Assembly (NCBI RefSeq): GCF_004138285.1
Contig: NZ_SCFN01000008.1
Coordinates: forward strand, 124,001 to 188,000
DNA: 64,000 bases
Source: Gottfriedia acidiceleris
GTDB taxonomy: Bacteria; Bacillota; Bacilli; Bacillales; Bacillaceae_G
Direction of reading: 5' to 3'
Positions 16,848 to 25,652 of this stretch are shown piece by piece. Under the pieces are notes generated by a model. That model searched no databases, was not told the DNA's origin, and saw only the letters and a program-made list of their open reading frames with translations. Both the position numbers and the translations under genes were made by a program. Each line of letters starts with the position of its first letter. Within the stretch, counting starts at the first letter, position 1.

Positions 16848-18141
16848 TTAAACTAACAATTTTTAAATTTTTTGATTGAAGATATTCAATAATTTGTGGT
16901 AAAGCATCTAAAGAAGGTTTAGATTCGTGAAGTAGAATGATACTTCCAGATTCAGTGTGGCTTTTAACGTAATTTATAATTGTATTTGTATTACGGTTCT
17001 TCCAATCTTCAGTATCTTTATCCCATAAAACCATTTTAAATTGATGTTTTTGCATTAATTCAATAGTTGCTTGGTTTTTTGCACCGTAGGGTGGTCTAAA
17101 GAGGATTGTGTCTTGCTTTGTAATGTTTTTTATTAAGTTACTTGTTCTAACCATATCATCTTCTTGATTTTTATATGATAGTTTTAAGAAGTTATTGTGG
17201 TGCATGGAGTGGCTTCCAACTGAGTACCCGTTAGAATATGCGTATTGTACACAATCAGGATATCTTTGAACGTTATCTCCGATGTAGAAAAAAGTACCGC
17301 CAACCTTATATTTTTTTAAAACATTTACTATTTCCTTCGAATACTTCGATGGACCGTCATCAAAGGTAAGGGCTACGCTACCTTGTGGGATACTATAGCT
17401 AACTACATTGTTTAATTTTACAGTCGGATAAATTGATTGGACAGGTTTATTGATTGGTTCTTGCTTAATTGCATATCGAACATCTGGCTCATTTGTGTAC
17501 ACATTCGGTTGAGATACGTTTTTAATAGCAGTTTTATTTGGATCTTGTTTATCCTGATTAGTTTTTATTTGTTTCTCTGGAGATTTTATATTTTGTGCCT
17601 TTGAAACACTTTCAGCTTTTGCTGGTTTTTTTCCGCAAAATAATGTTTCTGATTTACAAGTTTGACTCTTATAACCTATTAAAATAATCGAGAGAATACT
17701 AATAGCAGCAACAGTAAGCCAACCATAAAGTTTATATCGTTTCGAATTACCTTTTTCTTTTTTGGAACTGGATCGACTAATTGATAAATAAGGTAGATCA
17801 ATTAAAATCCTAAGATCCTTCATATTTTTTATGGAGTGAAGTTGAAGATGAAACTCTTCTGAACAAGAAAAGTATATTTTTTCACTCTCATTATTGTTTG
17901 ATTTAGTTACAAAACTAGTAAACTGATTTTTATCCTCTTCCCAAGTACTACATAAAGAAAGGCTAAACTTATAGTTTTCATCAAAAATAATTTTTGATTT
18001 CATAAGATTGGCCGTTTCGTTGTCAATTTCCCAATGAAGTTCTATTTCTTGATTAAATAATAATTTTACATGTAAAAAGGATTTATCGAATTTTTGTTCG
18101 ATTGATAAAAGCTCAATAAGTTTTTCATTGTAAATTGACAT
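16843..18141 (-). CDS. Membrane-anchored polysaccharide deacetylase (NodB domain, PgdA-like)
   Basis: Product of 432 residues. Residues 1-~145 form a domain I do not recognise, apparently cytoplasmic; a helix follows (LYGWLTVAAISILSIILIGY), then a linker and a NodB catalytic domain. NodB motifs are intact: TFDDG around residues 259-263, the metal-binding HSMHHNNF, and RPPYG. Such enzymes remove N-acetyl groups from GlcNAc or MurNAc in the wall. Close to sigV-oatA it may add to lysozyme resistance, but no ECF-type promoter was found in front of it. AGGAGG precedes the ATG. The N-terminal domain ahead of the membrane helix is unusual. Confidence 0.87.
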   Translation of the reverse strand: MSIYNEKLIELLSIEQKFDKSFLHVKLLFNQEIELHWEIDNETANLMKSKIIFDENYKFSLSLCSTWEEDKNQFTSFVTKSNNNESEKIYFSCSEEFHLQLHSIKNMKDLRILIDLPYLSISRSSSKKEKGNSKRYKLYGWLTVAAISILSIILIGYKSQTCKSETLFCGKKPAKAESVSKAQNIKSPEKQIKTNQDKQDPNKTAIKNVSQPNVYTNEPDVRYAIKQEPINKPVQSIYPTVKLNNVVSYSIPQGSVALTFDDGPSKYSKEIVNVLKKYKVGGTFFYIGDNVQRYPDCVQYAYSNGYSVGSHSMHHNNFLKLSYKNQEDDMVRTSNLIKNITKQDTILFRPPYGAKNQATIELMQKHQFKMVLWDKDTEDWKNRNTNTIINYVKSHTESGSIILLHESKPSLDALPQIIEYLQSKNLKIVSLN

Positions 18142-18716
18142 AACTTCCTCCTATCTTGTAAAGAAATCACTAATTTTCGTTTATTCTTAGACATCAAAGA
18201 CTGACCTAAAAATATATCTTTTGTCATAATTATTTCTACTTTATTTCTTAAAATATATTAGTCTATAAGGAAAATAATAAGTAAAGATTTTCCCTATTGA
18301 GAACAGTTTTTTTAAATACATTAAAATGTGTCGAATATTAAATTTACCTTACATTTTAATTGTAAAGTACTGTAATAAATTGTCAATTGAAGATTTGAAA
18401 TTAGTCCTTATGGAATAAGAGAGTAAGGTTAGAAAGGATAGAAAGAACCATTTTATCATTTTAAAACGGTTGAAATGGCGTCTCATTAGGGAAAAAGTAC
18501 TTTAAGGGTGCTTTTTTTTTGTAAATTATGAGTTCAAACATCTTATGAGGTCTTTTGAGGCATGCTTTTTTTATCAATATGTAAGTATAAACAACTTGAG
18601 TTATTGTTTAGTAAAATTGACATTTTGCAAACAATAACATATTATGTTTGTAGATGAATAAACATATTGAAAATTTGTTTGGTTAATTATAAACAATAAA
18701 GGGTTGTGTTTGTTAA
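18142..18716. other. 575-base intergenic region with hairpins; possible small RNA
   Basis: No ORF worth calling. At 18448-18473 AACCATTTTA and TAAAACGGTT form an imperfect hairpin; at 18492-18522 AAAAGTAC pairs with GTGCTTTT followed by nine T residues, a terminator-like structure with no gene upstream on the plus strand. Close to the next gene AACAATAACATATTATGTTTGT (18631-18652) is partly palindromic and may be an operator. Confidence 0.4.
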
Positions 18717-19472
18717 ATGGAAAATTTAGACGTTTTTTGGAATGCCGATATTGAAGAATTAAAACAAGGTTATATCGAAGAGGAAAATCATTATTTATGT
18801 TTACTTTGTAGTAAAAGTATTGAAAAAGGAATTATCTATCAAGATTCAGGAGTTTTATATGAAGCCAAAAAATATATGAAAGTTCATATAGAACAAAGTC
18901 ATGACTCTGTTTTCGATTATTTAATCCAACTAGATAAAAAGTTAACAGGATTAACAGAGCATCAAAACCATCTTTTACGTCTTTTTTATCAAGGTAAGAG
19001 CGATACAGATATTCAAAAAGAAACTGGTATCGGTAGTGCTTCTACGATTAGGAATCATCGGTTTGTTTTAAAGGAAAAGGAAAGACAAGCAAAATTATTT
19101 CTTGTCATGATGGAGCTTTTAAAAGAAAAGGATCAGCATGCGCCAAGTTTTTTGCCGCTTCATAAAACAGCAAAAATGGTCGATGAGCGCTATAACATTA
19201 CAGAGGATGAAATGGAAAAAAACTTAAAAAAATACTTTCCGGAAGGCATAGATGGACCATTGAAAAAATTTCCATTAAAGGAAAAACAAAAGCTTGTTGT
19301 TTTGAGAGAAATCGTTAAAAGATTTTCACCAAATAAGACATATACAGAAAAAGAGATAAATGAAATACTGACAACTATTTATCCTGATTATGTCGTATTA
19401 AGAAGATACTTAATTGAATATGGCTTTATTGATCGAAAGTCGGATGGAAGTAGTTATTGGTTAAAAGCTTAG
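18717..19472 (+). CDS. DUF2087-domain putative transcriptional regulator
   Basis: Product of 251 residues. The N-terminus has a CLLCSKSIEKG zinc-knuckle-like pair with HIEQSHDS later, the middle a LuxR-like helix-turn-helix (LTEHQNHLLRLFYQGKSDTD then QKETGIGSASTIRNHRFVLK), and the C-terminus a DUF2087 domain (KYFPEGIDGPLKKFPLKEKQ to RRYLIEYGFIDRKSDGSSYW). DUF2087 is found in predicted Firmicute regulators; the target is unknown. It heads a compact plus-strand group with a GIY-YIG gene 20 bases downstream and a MATE exporter overlapping that, which suggests it controls the exporter. The ribosome binding site is weak. Confidence 0.78.
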   Translation: MENLDVFWNADIEELKQGYIEEENHYLCLLCSKSIEKGIIYQDSGVLYEAKKYMKVHIEQSHDSVFDYLIQLDKKLTGLTEHQNHLLRLFYQGKSDTDIQKETGIGSASTIRNHRFVLKEKERQAKLFLVMMELLKEKDQHAPSFLPLHKTAKMVDERYNITEDEMEKNLKKYFPEGIDGPLKKFPLKEKQKLVVLREIVKRFSPNKTYTEKEINEILTTIYPDYVVLRRYLIEYGFIDRKSDGSSYWLKA

Positions 19473-19492
19473 TAAAAGAAAGGTTGTTAAAA

Positions 19493-19861
19493 ATGAGTAG
19501 AAAAAAAGAATTAAAAATGCAATATAAAGAAACGAAAGTTCAAGCAGGTATTTATCAAATTAAAAATATAAAAAATCAAAAAATATTCATAGTAAGTACT
19601 AAAAATTTAAAAACAATTAATGGAAAGAAATTTGAATTAGAGGCAGGGTCTTGTACAAATAAAATTCTTCAACAGGAATGGAATGAATATGGTAAAGAGT
19701 CATTTGTATTTGAGGAATTAGAAATTTTAAAGGAAGAAGACATTAGTCCATTAGGTATAAAGGGTGATTTAAAGAGACTCGAGGAAAAATGGTTAGAAAA
19801 ACTTCAACCTTATGGTGAAAGAGGATATAACACATACAGTAGCAAGGGTGATCAGGCTTGA
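19493..19861 (+). CDS. Small GIY-YIG-fold protein
   Basis: Product of 122 residues. The core AGIYQIKNIKNQKIFIVSTK resembles a GIY-YIG nuclease N-terminus (GIYQI for GIY, with the YIG strand replaced by FIV), followed by LQQEWNEYGKESFVFEELEI and a GYNTY near the end. Free-standing members often follow DUF2087 regulators in Bacillus. The usual catalytic Arg and Glu are not clearly in place, so nuclease activity is doubtful. The ATG at 19493 is chosen because GAAAGG lies upstream; the frame itself opens at 19457 inside the previous gene. Its stop overlaps the MATE start. Confidence 0.72.
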   Translation: MSRKKELKMQYKETKVQAGIYQIKNIKNQKIFIVSTKNLKTINGKKFELEAGSCTNKILQQEWNEYGKESFVFEELEILKEEDISPLGIKGDLKRLEEKWLEKLQPYGERGYNTYSSKGDQA

Positions 19862-21249
19862 TTACATCAGAGATTAATCCTCAGGAGCAAAAAAAAGTAA
19901 AATTTACTTTATTACGCCCGATGGTTATGTTTCTAATTCCATTACTTTTAAGTAATATTTTGCAGTCAATTGGTCAGGTTTTTAGCATGATTATAGTGGG
20001 GAATTGGTTAGGGGAAAATGCTTTAGCTGCAATTTCAGCTTTCTTTCCAATCTTTTTCTTTTTAGTATCATTTATTATTGGAATTGGATCTGGTAGTTCA
20101 ATTTTAATCGGTCAGGCACATGGTGCAAAGCTTGAAGAAAGAGTAAAAGCTATTGTTGGAACGACTCTTACTTTTACTCTTTTCCTTGCTGTAGTGCTAG
20201 CGATAATCGGTAATATTTTTATTGAAAAACTTTTGAGATTAATAGGAACACCTGAAAATATACTTCATGTAAGCACACATTATGCTTCCATTTTATTTTG
20301 GTCAATTCCCGTGCTATTTATCTATATGGTATATACAACCCTAATGAGAGGTATTGGGGACTCGAAAACACCGTTTTATTTTCTTATTTTAAGTACAGCT
20401 TTAAATGTTGCATTTTTACCTCCATTAGTATTCGGTTGGGTAGGCATACCGAGGCTAGGAATTTATGGGGCAGCTTATGCCTCAGTAGGCTCAACAGTTT
20501 TGACATGTATAATTCTATTCAAATACTTACACAAAACGAATCATCCTCTACGCTTTGATACTCGAATGAGAAATTATTTGAAAATGGACCCTGAACTTTT
20601 AAAACTAATTTTAAAACTAGGTATTCCAACGAGTATAAATATGGTATTCCTTTCGATTTCTGAAATTGCCGTTATTACTTTTGTTAATCAATATGGATCA
20701 GATGCTACTGCATCCTATGGGGTTGTAAACCAGTTAGTAAGTTATGTTCAAATGCCATCAATATGTATTGGAATCGCTGTATCAATTTTTGCTGCTCAGT
20801 CAATAGGAGCAAATCAGGTTGATCGATTAAACCAAGTTATTAAAATAGGATTATTTCTTAATTATGTGCTTGGTGGCATAGTAGTATTACTCACTTATTT
20901 TTTCTCAAAGCCTATTTTAAATTTATTTCTAACGAATGATAGTACTGTACAAATAGCCAATAGTTTATTGATGATTACGTTATGGGGGTATTTAATACTC
21001 GGACATTCATTTATTTTATCGTCTACAATGCGTGCTAGTGGAGCAGTACTGTGGCCAACGCTAATTAGTATATTCGTAATATGGTGTATTGAAGTACCTG
21101 TAGCCTATCTTTTATCTCAATACACAAGTCTCGGTATGAAAGGAATTTGGGTCGGATATCCGGCAGCTTTTATAGTTGGACTTGGATTAAACTTTTTATA
21201 TTATAAATTTTCATGGAGAAAGAAACGTATAGTCCGTTTAGTCAATTAA
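19858..21249 (+). CDS. MATE family multidrug/toxin efflux transporter
   Basis: Product of 463 residues with about 12 membrane helices in two repeats, characteristic of MATE sodium- or proton-coupled exporters: PMVMFLIPLLLSNILQSIGQ at the start, IGIGSGSSILIGQAHGAKLE, and IGIAVSIFAAQSIGANQVDR in the second half. The start is a TTG overlapping the previous stop (TTGA). Coupling with a predicted regulator and a GIY-YIG protein suggests an inducible efflux operon; the substrate is unknown. A terminator follows. Confidence 0.9.
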   Translation: MITSEINPQEQKKVKFTLLRPMVMFLIPLLLSNILQSIGQVFSMIIVGNWLGENALAAISAFFPIFFFLVSFIIGIGSGSSILIGQAHGAKLEERVKAIVGTTLTFTLFLAVVLAIIGNIFIEKLLRLIGTPENILHVSTHYASILFWSIPVLFIYMVYTTLMRGIGDSKTPFYFLILSTALNVAFLPPLVFGWVGIPRLGIYGAAYASVGSTVLTCIILFKYLHKTNHPLRFDTRMRNYLKMDPELLKLILKLGIPTSINMVFLSISEIAVITFVNQYGSDATASYGVVNQLVSYVQMPSICIGIAVSIFAAQSIGANQVDRLNQVIKIGLFLNYVLGGIVVLLTYFFSKPILNLFLTNDSTVQIANSLLMITLWGYLILGHSFILSSTMRASGAVLWPTLISIFVIWCIEVPVAYLLSQYTSLGMKGIWVGYPAAFIVGLGLNFLYYKFSWRKKRIVRLVN

Positions 21250-21273
21250 TTTGAAATTCCATAATTGTAGTTC

Positions 21274-21304
21274 AACCACAAGGTTTTCCTTGTGGTTTTT
21301 TGTT
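21274..21304 (+). terminator. Terminator after the MATE gene
   Basis: AACCACAAGG pairs with CCTTGTGGTT, followed by a T-rich run. Confidence 0.88.
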
Positions 21305-21493
21305 TTACCTACACTTTCTTTGGACTTAAGATTCCCCGTATACCTTTTTTGTTATAGGAACATACTTTTATAGATACAAATTAAAATGCAATTTTACTGA
21401 TTGTGTTCATAAAATCGTAACATTATCGGTCATTTGATTAGAATAATTAAATTCATTGGACAATAAGATATTACATTATAGGGGGGGATTCGG

Positions 21494-22825
21494 ATGGAGT
21501 TAGATAATGTCACACTCAGTAGATTACTAACAAGTATGACACTAATATTTCACATTATTTTTGCAACAATTGGTGTAGGAATACCCTTAATGATCGCAAT
21601 TGCAGAAGGGTTGGGAATCTTAAAAAAGGATCCACATTACACGCTAATGGCAAGAAGATGGGCAAGAGGTTACACAATTACTGTTGCAGTTGGAGTCGTA
21701 ACTGGTACTTGTATTGGTCTACAACTATCCTTATTATGGCCGAGCTTTATGAGAATCGCAGGTCAAGCAATTAGTTTTCCTTTGTTTATGGAAACATTCG
21801 CTTTCTTTTTTGAAGCAATATTCCTAGGGATCTATTTATATACTTGGGACCGATTTAAAAAACCTATTTATCATTGGTTAATCATTTTACCTGTTATATT
21901 AGGTTCAACTATGTCGGCATTTTTTATCACTACGGTAAATGCGTTTATGAATACGCCACAAGGTTTTACTTTGAAAGATGGAATAATTAAAACGGTCGAT
22001 CCAATTGCCGCAATGTTTAATCCAGCTGCTCCTTCTAAAACTTTACATGTAATTGTTACTGCATATGTTGCATCCGCACTTATATTAACGTCGATCGCCG
22101 CTATTCAATTATTAAGAGGAAAGAATACGGAATACACACGAAAAGGGCTTCGATTAGCAGCAACACTAGGATTAATTTTTGCTGTTTTAACAGGTATCAC
22201 AGGTGATGTTTCAGCGAAATTCCTTGCTAAATATCAACCAGAAAAACTAGCAGCAATAGAATGGCATTTTGAGACAGAAAGAGGGGCAGATTTTGTCTTA
22301 TTCGGTACGCTAGATGATAAAACACATGAAGTGAAATATGAAATTCGAATTCCTAAACTGCTAAGCTTTTTATCTTTCTCAGATTTTAATGCACCAGTAA
22401 CTGGATTAAATGAATTTCCAAAAGATGAGACGCCACCTTTGTTCATACATTATTTATTTGATATTAAGATGACCTTTGTCGGTTTAATTATATCGATGAC
22501 CTTTATATTTGTAGTTTTTTCTATTAAGAAGAAAAATTGGATGCATAATAAGTGGCTTTTACGTGGACTAGCGCTGACTGGACCATTAGCGATGATCAAT
22601 ATCGAACTTGGATGGATGATTGCCGAAATTGGCCGCCAACCATGGATATTAAGAGGATATATGAAGGTTTCAGAGGGAGCCACAACTGCCAAAGGACTAG
22701 GCGGTATGTTTTGGTTATTTTTTGTATTGTATGTATTTTTAGGAGTCTTTTGTACAATCGTTATTCGAAAAATGTTCATTCATAATCCACCCGAAGATGA
22801 ACTTCAATATCGTTTAAAAAAATAG
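21494..22825 (+). CDS. ythA: Cytochrome bd-type (YthA-like) quinol oxidase subunit I
   Basis: Product of 443 residues with about nine membrane helices. It shows bd-oxidase subunit I signatures: LTSMTLIFHIIFATIGVGIP with the N-terminal haem-ligand His, WARGYTITVAVGVVTGTCIG, FPLFMETFAFFFEAIFLGIY, and EIGRQPWILRGYMK near the C-terminus. The loop after helix 6 is short, and the length and sequence fit the YthA branch (proposed bb'-type oxidase in Bacillus) better than the 468-residue CydA. It reduces oxygen with menaquinol at the membrane. The start has a run of seven G residues as ribosome binding site. The partner subunit follows after 113 bases. Confidence 0.88.
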   Translation: MELDNVTLSRLLTSMTLIFHIIFATIGVGIPLMIAIAEGLGILKKDPHYTLMARRWARGYTITVAVGVVTGTCIGLQLSLLWPSFMRIAGQAISFPLFMETFAFFFEAIFLGIYLYTWDRFKKPIYHWLIILPVILGSTMSAFFITTVNAFMNTPQGFTLKDGIIKTVDPIAAMFNPAAPSKTLHVIVTAYVASALILTSIAAIQLLRGKNTEYTRKGLRLAATLGLIFAVLTGITGDVSAKFLAKYQPEKLAAIEWHFETERGADFVLFGTLDDKTHEVKYEIRIPKLLSFLSFSDFNAPVTGLNEFPKDETPPLFIHYLFDIKMTFVGLIISMTFIFVVFSIKKKNWMHNKWLLRGLALTGPLAMINIELGWMIAEIGRQPWILRGYMKVSEGATTAKGLGGMFWLFFVLYVFLGVFCTIVIRKMFIHNPPEDELQYRLKK

Positions 22826-22938
22826 GCTCTGTTTAAAATTCAATCAAAAAACTCTGTAAGTTACGAATAAGTAAATCTTGTAGCTTGAAAGAGTATTACT
22901 GGAATTTAAGACAAAGCCAATGAATAGGAGGGTGAACA

Positions 22939-23955
22939 TTGAATATTGAGTTATTAGGAATAATCGTTTTATGGATATTTCTATATGGATATATCATTAT
23001 TGCATCAATTGACTTCGGTGCTGGTTTCTTTGCTTATTATGGAAAAGTAACGAAAAAGGATCACTTAATAAGTAATTTGATTAGTAGATATTTATCACCT
23101 GTTTGGGAGATAACGAATGTATTTTTTGTATTCTTCTTTGTTGGCATTATTGGTTTCTTTCCAAGCGTTGCATTTTACTATGGAACGGCCCTTTTAATCC
23201 CAGGAAGTATTTCGTTAGTTCTACTGGCAATTAGAGGCTCTTTTTATGCCTTTTCTAATTATGGATCCAAGGAAAATAAAGTTTATTTATTCTTATATGG
23301 AGCGACTGGCCTATTGATTCCCGCTTCACTTTGTACGGTTCTGACCATTTCTGGGGGAGGTTATATAGTTGAAAAAAATGGAGTCGTTCAATTTTTAGCT
23401 AAAAACTTATTAACAAGTATATACTCCTGGAGTGTTGTCATCATTGCAATCATTTCAGTCTTATATATTAGCGCAACATTTTTAACCTATTACGCAAGTA
23501 AAGCGAAAGATGAAAGTGCGCTAGCAATATTAAGACAATATGCTTTATTTTGGACCGTTCCAACGATCCTATCAAGCTTTCTTATATTCGTAGGATTAAG
23601 AGATAATAATGTTAGATTTTATGAAAATATAGTTAATCATTATTGGTGGATGTTTTTATTATCATTAATTTGTTTTTTAATCGCATCATCATTAATTTTA
23701 CTAAAACGAAATTACGGAACAGCTTTTATATTTGTAATGCTCCAATTCTTCTTCGCTTTTTTCGGCTATGGAGCAGCTCACTTGCCATATATATTAGATC
23801 CATATATTACGATATACAATGGATACACCAATCAAACATCCGGTACCATGCTAGTAACTGTATTTGTCTTAGGGTTATTACTGTTAGTTCCATCGCTATT
23901 GTTCTTATTTAAACTATTTTTATTTGATGCTGAGTATGTTCAAGGCAAAAAGTAA
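22939..23955 (+). CDS. ythB: Cytochrome bd-type (YthB-like) quinol oxidase subunit II
   Basis: Product of 338 residues with eight to nine hydrophobic helices, matching subunit II: WIFLYGYIIIASIDFGAGFF at the start, RYLSPVWEITNVFFVFFFVG and FFAFFGYGAAHLPYIL near the end. It pairs with subunit I to form the oxidase core. The TTG start at 22939 is preceded by AGGAGGG. The 113-base gap to subunit I shows no terminator. A 32-residue membrane peptide gene follows 15 bases after the stop. Confidence 0.88.
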   Translation: MNIELLGIIVLWIFLYGYIIIASIDFGAGFFAYYGKVTKKDHLISNLISRYLSPVWEITNVFFVFFFVGIIGFFPSVAFYYGTALLIPGSISLVLLAIRGSFYAFSNYGSKENKVYLFLYGATGLLIPASLCTVLTISGGGYIVEKNGVVQFLAKNLLTSIYSWSVVIIAIISVLYISATFLTYYASKAKDESALAILRQYALFWTVPTILSSFLIFVGLRDNNVRFYENIVNHYWWMFLLSLICFLIASSLILLKRNYGTAFIFVMLQFFFAFFGYGAAHLPYILDPYITIYNGYTNQTSGTMLVTVFVLGLLLLVPSLLFLFKLFLFDAEYVQGKK

Positions 23956-23970
23956 AGTGGGGGAGATGAA

Positions 23971-24069
23971 ATGCACTCTTCTAATAAACATGAAAAGAGG
24001 CTTGTGCTTCTATGTTTTATTGTAGCTTTTATAATGGGATTATCATTTATTAGTAAATTTTTTCATTGA
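23971..24069 (+). CDS. 32-residue single-pass membrane peptide, candidate small subunit of the bd-type oxidase
   Basis: ATG 23971 follows GGGGGAG closely and the frame runs 32 codons to TGA at 24067-24069. The peptide has a short basic polar start (MHSSNKHEKR) and one hydrophobic helix (LVLLCFIVAFIMGLSFISKF). Its size, topology and place, 15 bases after subunit II and before a terminator, match CydX/CydS-type accessory subunits of bd oxidases. Sequence similarity to those cannot be judged by eye, so the role is inferred from context. Confidence 0.72.
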   Translation: MHSSNKHEKRLVLLCFIVAFIMGLSFISKFFH

Positions 24070-24079
24070 ATAATGAGTA

Positions 24080-24112
24080 GAGAGGCGCCTATTACATTGA
24101 GGCGTCTTTTTT
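24080..24112 (+). terminator. Terminator of the oxidase operon
   Basis: GAGGCGCC and GGCGTCTT pair (one G-U) with an 11-base loop, followed by six T residues. Confidence 0.82.
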
Positions 24113-24327
24113 GGAACGTTGATAGTTAAATAGGCTAGAACTGAATTAAGGGTGAGGTAGGAAATAATAAGGGGAGAACTAAACTTTGATAGAACTGCAA
24201 ATAAAAAAGGTGAATCTGCAATTAACATGCTAAATCCACCTGAAATTACGTTCATATTATTTAGTTTTATAGAAAAAAGAGTAAATCTAAGCAGATATTT
24301 AAAAATATATCCTAGTTTCCGCTATAT

Positions 24328-24981
24328 TTATGCACTTTCTAAAACCTTTCCTTCTTTTACAAGTAGCGTACGGGTCGAAACATTACTTGCGAATTCCATG
24401 TCGTGAGTAATGACAAGAATGCTCATCCCGTCTTTTGCTAATTTTTTCATAATCTCAGCAATTCCATTCGTTAGTTCAGGATCTAGGGCTGAAGTAGGTT
24501 CATCAAAGCAAAGAATTTTTGGTTGTAGTGCACACGCTCTAGCGATAGCTACACGTTGCTGTTGTCCGCCTGATAACTCGTTTGGTAATGAATTTGCTTT
24601 ATCACTTAGACCAACTTGTTCTAATAAATCCATTGCTCTTTTTGTAGCTTCTTCTTTATTCATACCTAGTACAAGGATAGGGGCTTCAATAATATTTTCA
24701 ATTACTGTTTTGTGTGGGAATAAATTATAGTTTTGAAAAACGAGTCCAACGTTTTTTCTTACTTTTAAAAGATCTTTTTTAGATTTTATTATTTGGCCAT
24801 CTATTTCAATTGATCCGCCATCAAAGCTTTCTAAACCATTAATACAACGAAGTATAGTCGTTTTACCTGCTCCTGATTGTCCTAATAGAGTAACGATTTC
24901 TCCTTTATTAACTTCAAAAGAGACTTCATTTAATACGGTTTGTTTATTAAACTGTTTTGTTAAGTTATTCACTTTTAACAT
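24328..24981 (-). CDS. Polar amino acid ABC transporter ATP-binding protein
   Basis: Product of 217 residues with all ABC ATPase motifs: Walker A GQSGAGKTT, Q-loop VFQNYNLFPHKTVIEN, signature LSGGQQQRVAIARA, Walker B KILCFDEPTSALDP and the switch His in LVITHD. It belongs to the GlnQ/ArtP-like family that energises polar amino acid uptake. It is the last gene of a minus-strand operon: binding protein, permease, then this ATPase, 13 bases after the permease stop. The operon is preceded by a T-box with a His-type specifier, so histidine is the best substrate guess. Confidence 0.9.
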   Translation of the reverse strand: MLKVNNLTKQFNKQTVLNEVSFEVNKGEIVTLLGQSGAGKTTILRCINGLESFDGGSIEIDGQIIKSKKDLLKVRKNVGLVFQNYNLFPHKTVIENIIEAPILVLGMNKEEATKRAMDLLEQVGLSDKANSLPNELSGGQQQRVAIARACALQPKILCFDEPTSALDPELTNGIAEIMKKLAKDGMSILVITHDMEFASNVSTRTLLVKEGKVLESA

Positions 24982-24994
24982 TTTTAGTCTCTCC

Positions 24995-25636
24995 TTATTT
25001 ATAATATGAATAACGATTTTCTAATCGTTTAAATAAATTCGTTAATATTGCTGTTAGTAGTAGATAAATAATACCAACGAAAACAAGAGGCAGTAATGAT
25101 GCGCTAGTATTAGATGCGATTTTAGCCACTCGAAGCATATCATCAAGTCCAACAACATATACAAGAGCTGAATCTTTTACTAGAGTAATTACTTCGTTTG
25201 AAACAGGAGGTAATACTTTTTTAGTCATTTGAGGCAGAATAATTCTTTTAAAAGTTTGACTGCGACTCAAGCCTAAAACCTCTGCTGCTTCATATTGACC
25301 TTTATCAACAGATTGAATACCAGCTCTGAATATTTCTCCAAAATAAGCTGCGTAATTAAGTACAAATGCGATAATAACTGTTGTAAAACGGTCAAAGACA
25401 ATTCCGACTAATGGTAAACCAAAAAAGATAAAGATTAATTGTAAAAGTAGAGGTGTACCACGCATTAATAAAATATAAGAACTAATAATTGATTTGATTG
25501 CTGTAATATTCGAAAGTCTTCCAAGTGCAATGATGATTCCAAGTGGAATTGCTAACGCTAGAGTTATTAAGAAAACCTCTAGCGTTACTTTTAATCCATC
25601 AAGCATGGAAGGTAATAAAGATGTAATTTGTTCCAT
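24995..25636 (-). CDS. Polar amino acid ABC transporter permease
   Basis: Product of 213 residues in the HisM/GlnP family with about five membrane helices: LPSMLDGLKVTLEVFLITLA at the start, SSYILLMRGTPLLLQLIFIF, and the ATPase-contacting EAA loop in YEAAEVLGLSRSQTFKRIIL. It lies between the ATPase and the binding lipoprotein, 16 bases after the latter. As a single permease gene it would work as a homodimer. Confidence 0.9.
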   Translation of the reverse strand: MEQITSLLPSMLDGLKVTLEVFLITLALAIPLGIIIALGRLSNITAIKSIISSYILLMRGTPLLLQLIFIFFGLPLVGIVFDRFTTVIIAFVLNYAAYFGEIFRAGIQSVDKGQYEAAEVLGLSRSQTFKRIILPQMTKKVLPPVSNEVITLVKDSALVYVVGLDDMLRVAKIASNTSASLLPLVFVGIIYLLLTAILTNLFKRLENRYSYYK

Positions 25637-25652
25637 GATCGTAAGCTCCTTT

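Noticed and set aside
24043-24255. 70-codon minus-strand ORF
   Set aside because: It runs through the oxidase terminator hairpin, has no convincing ribosome binding site and overlaps the 21-nt-like units; treated as chance.
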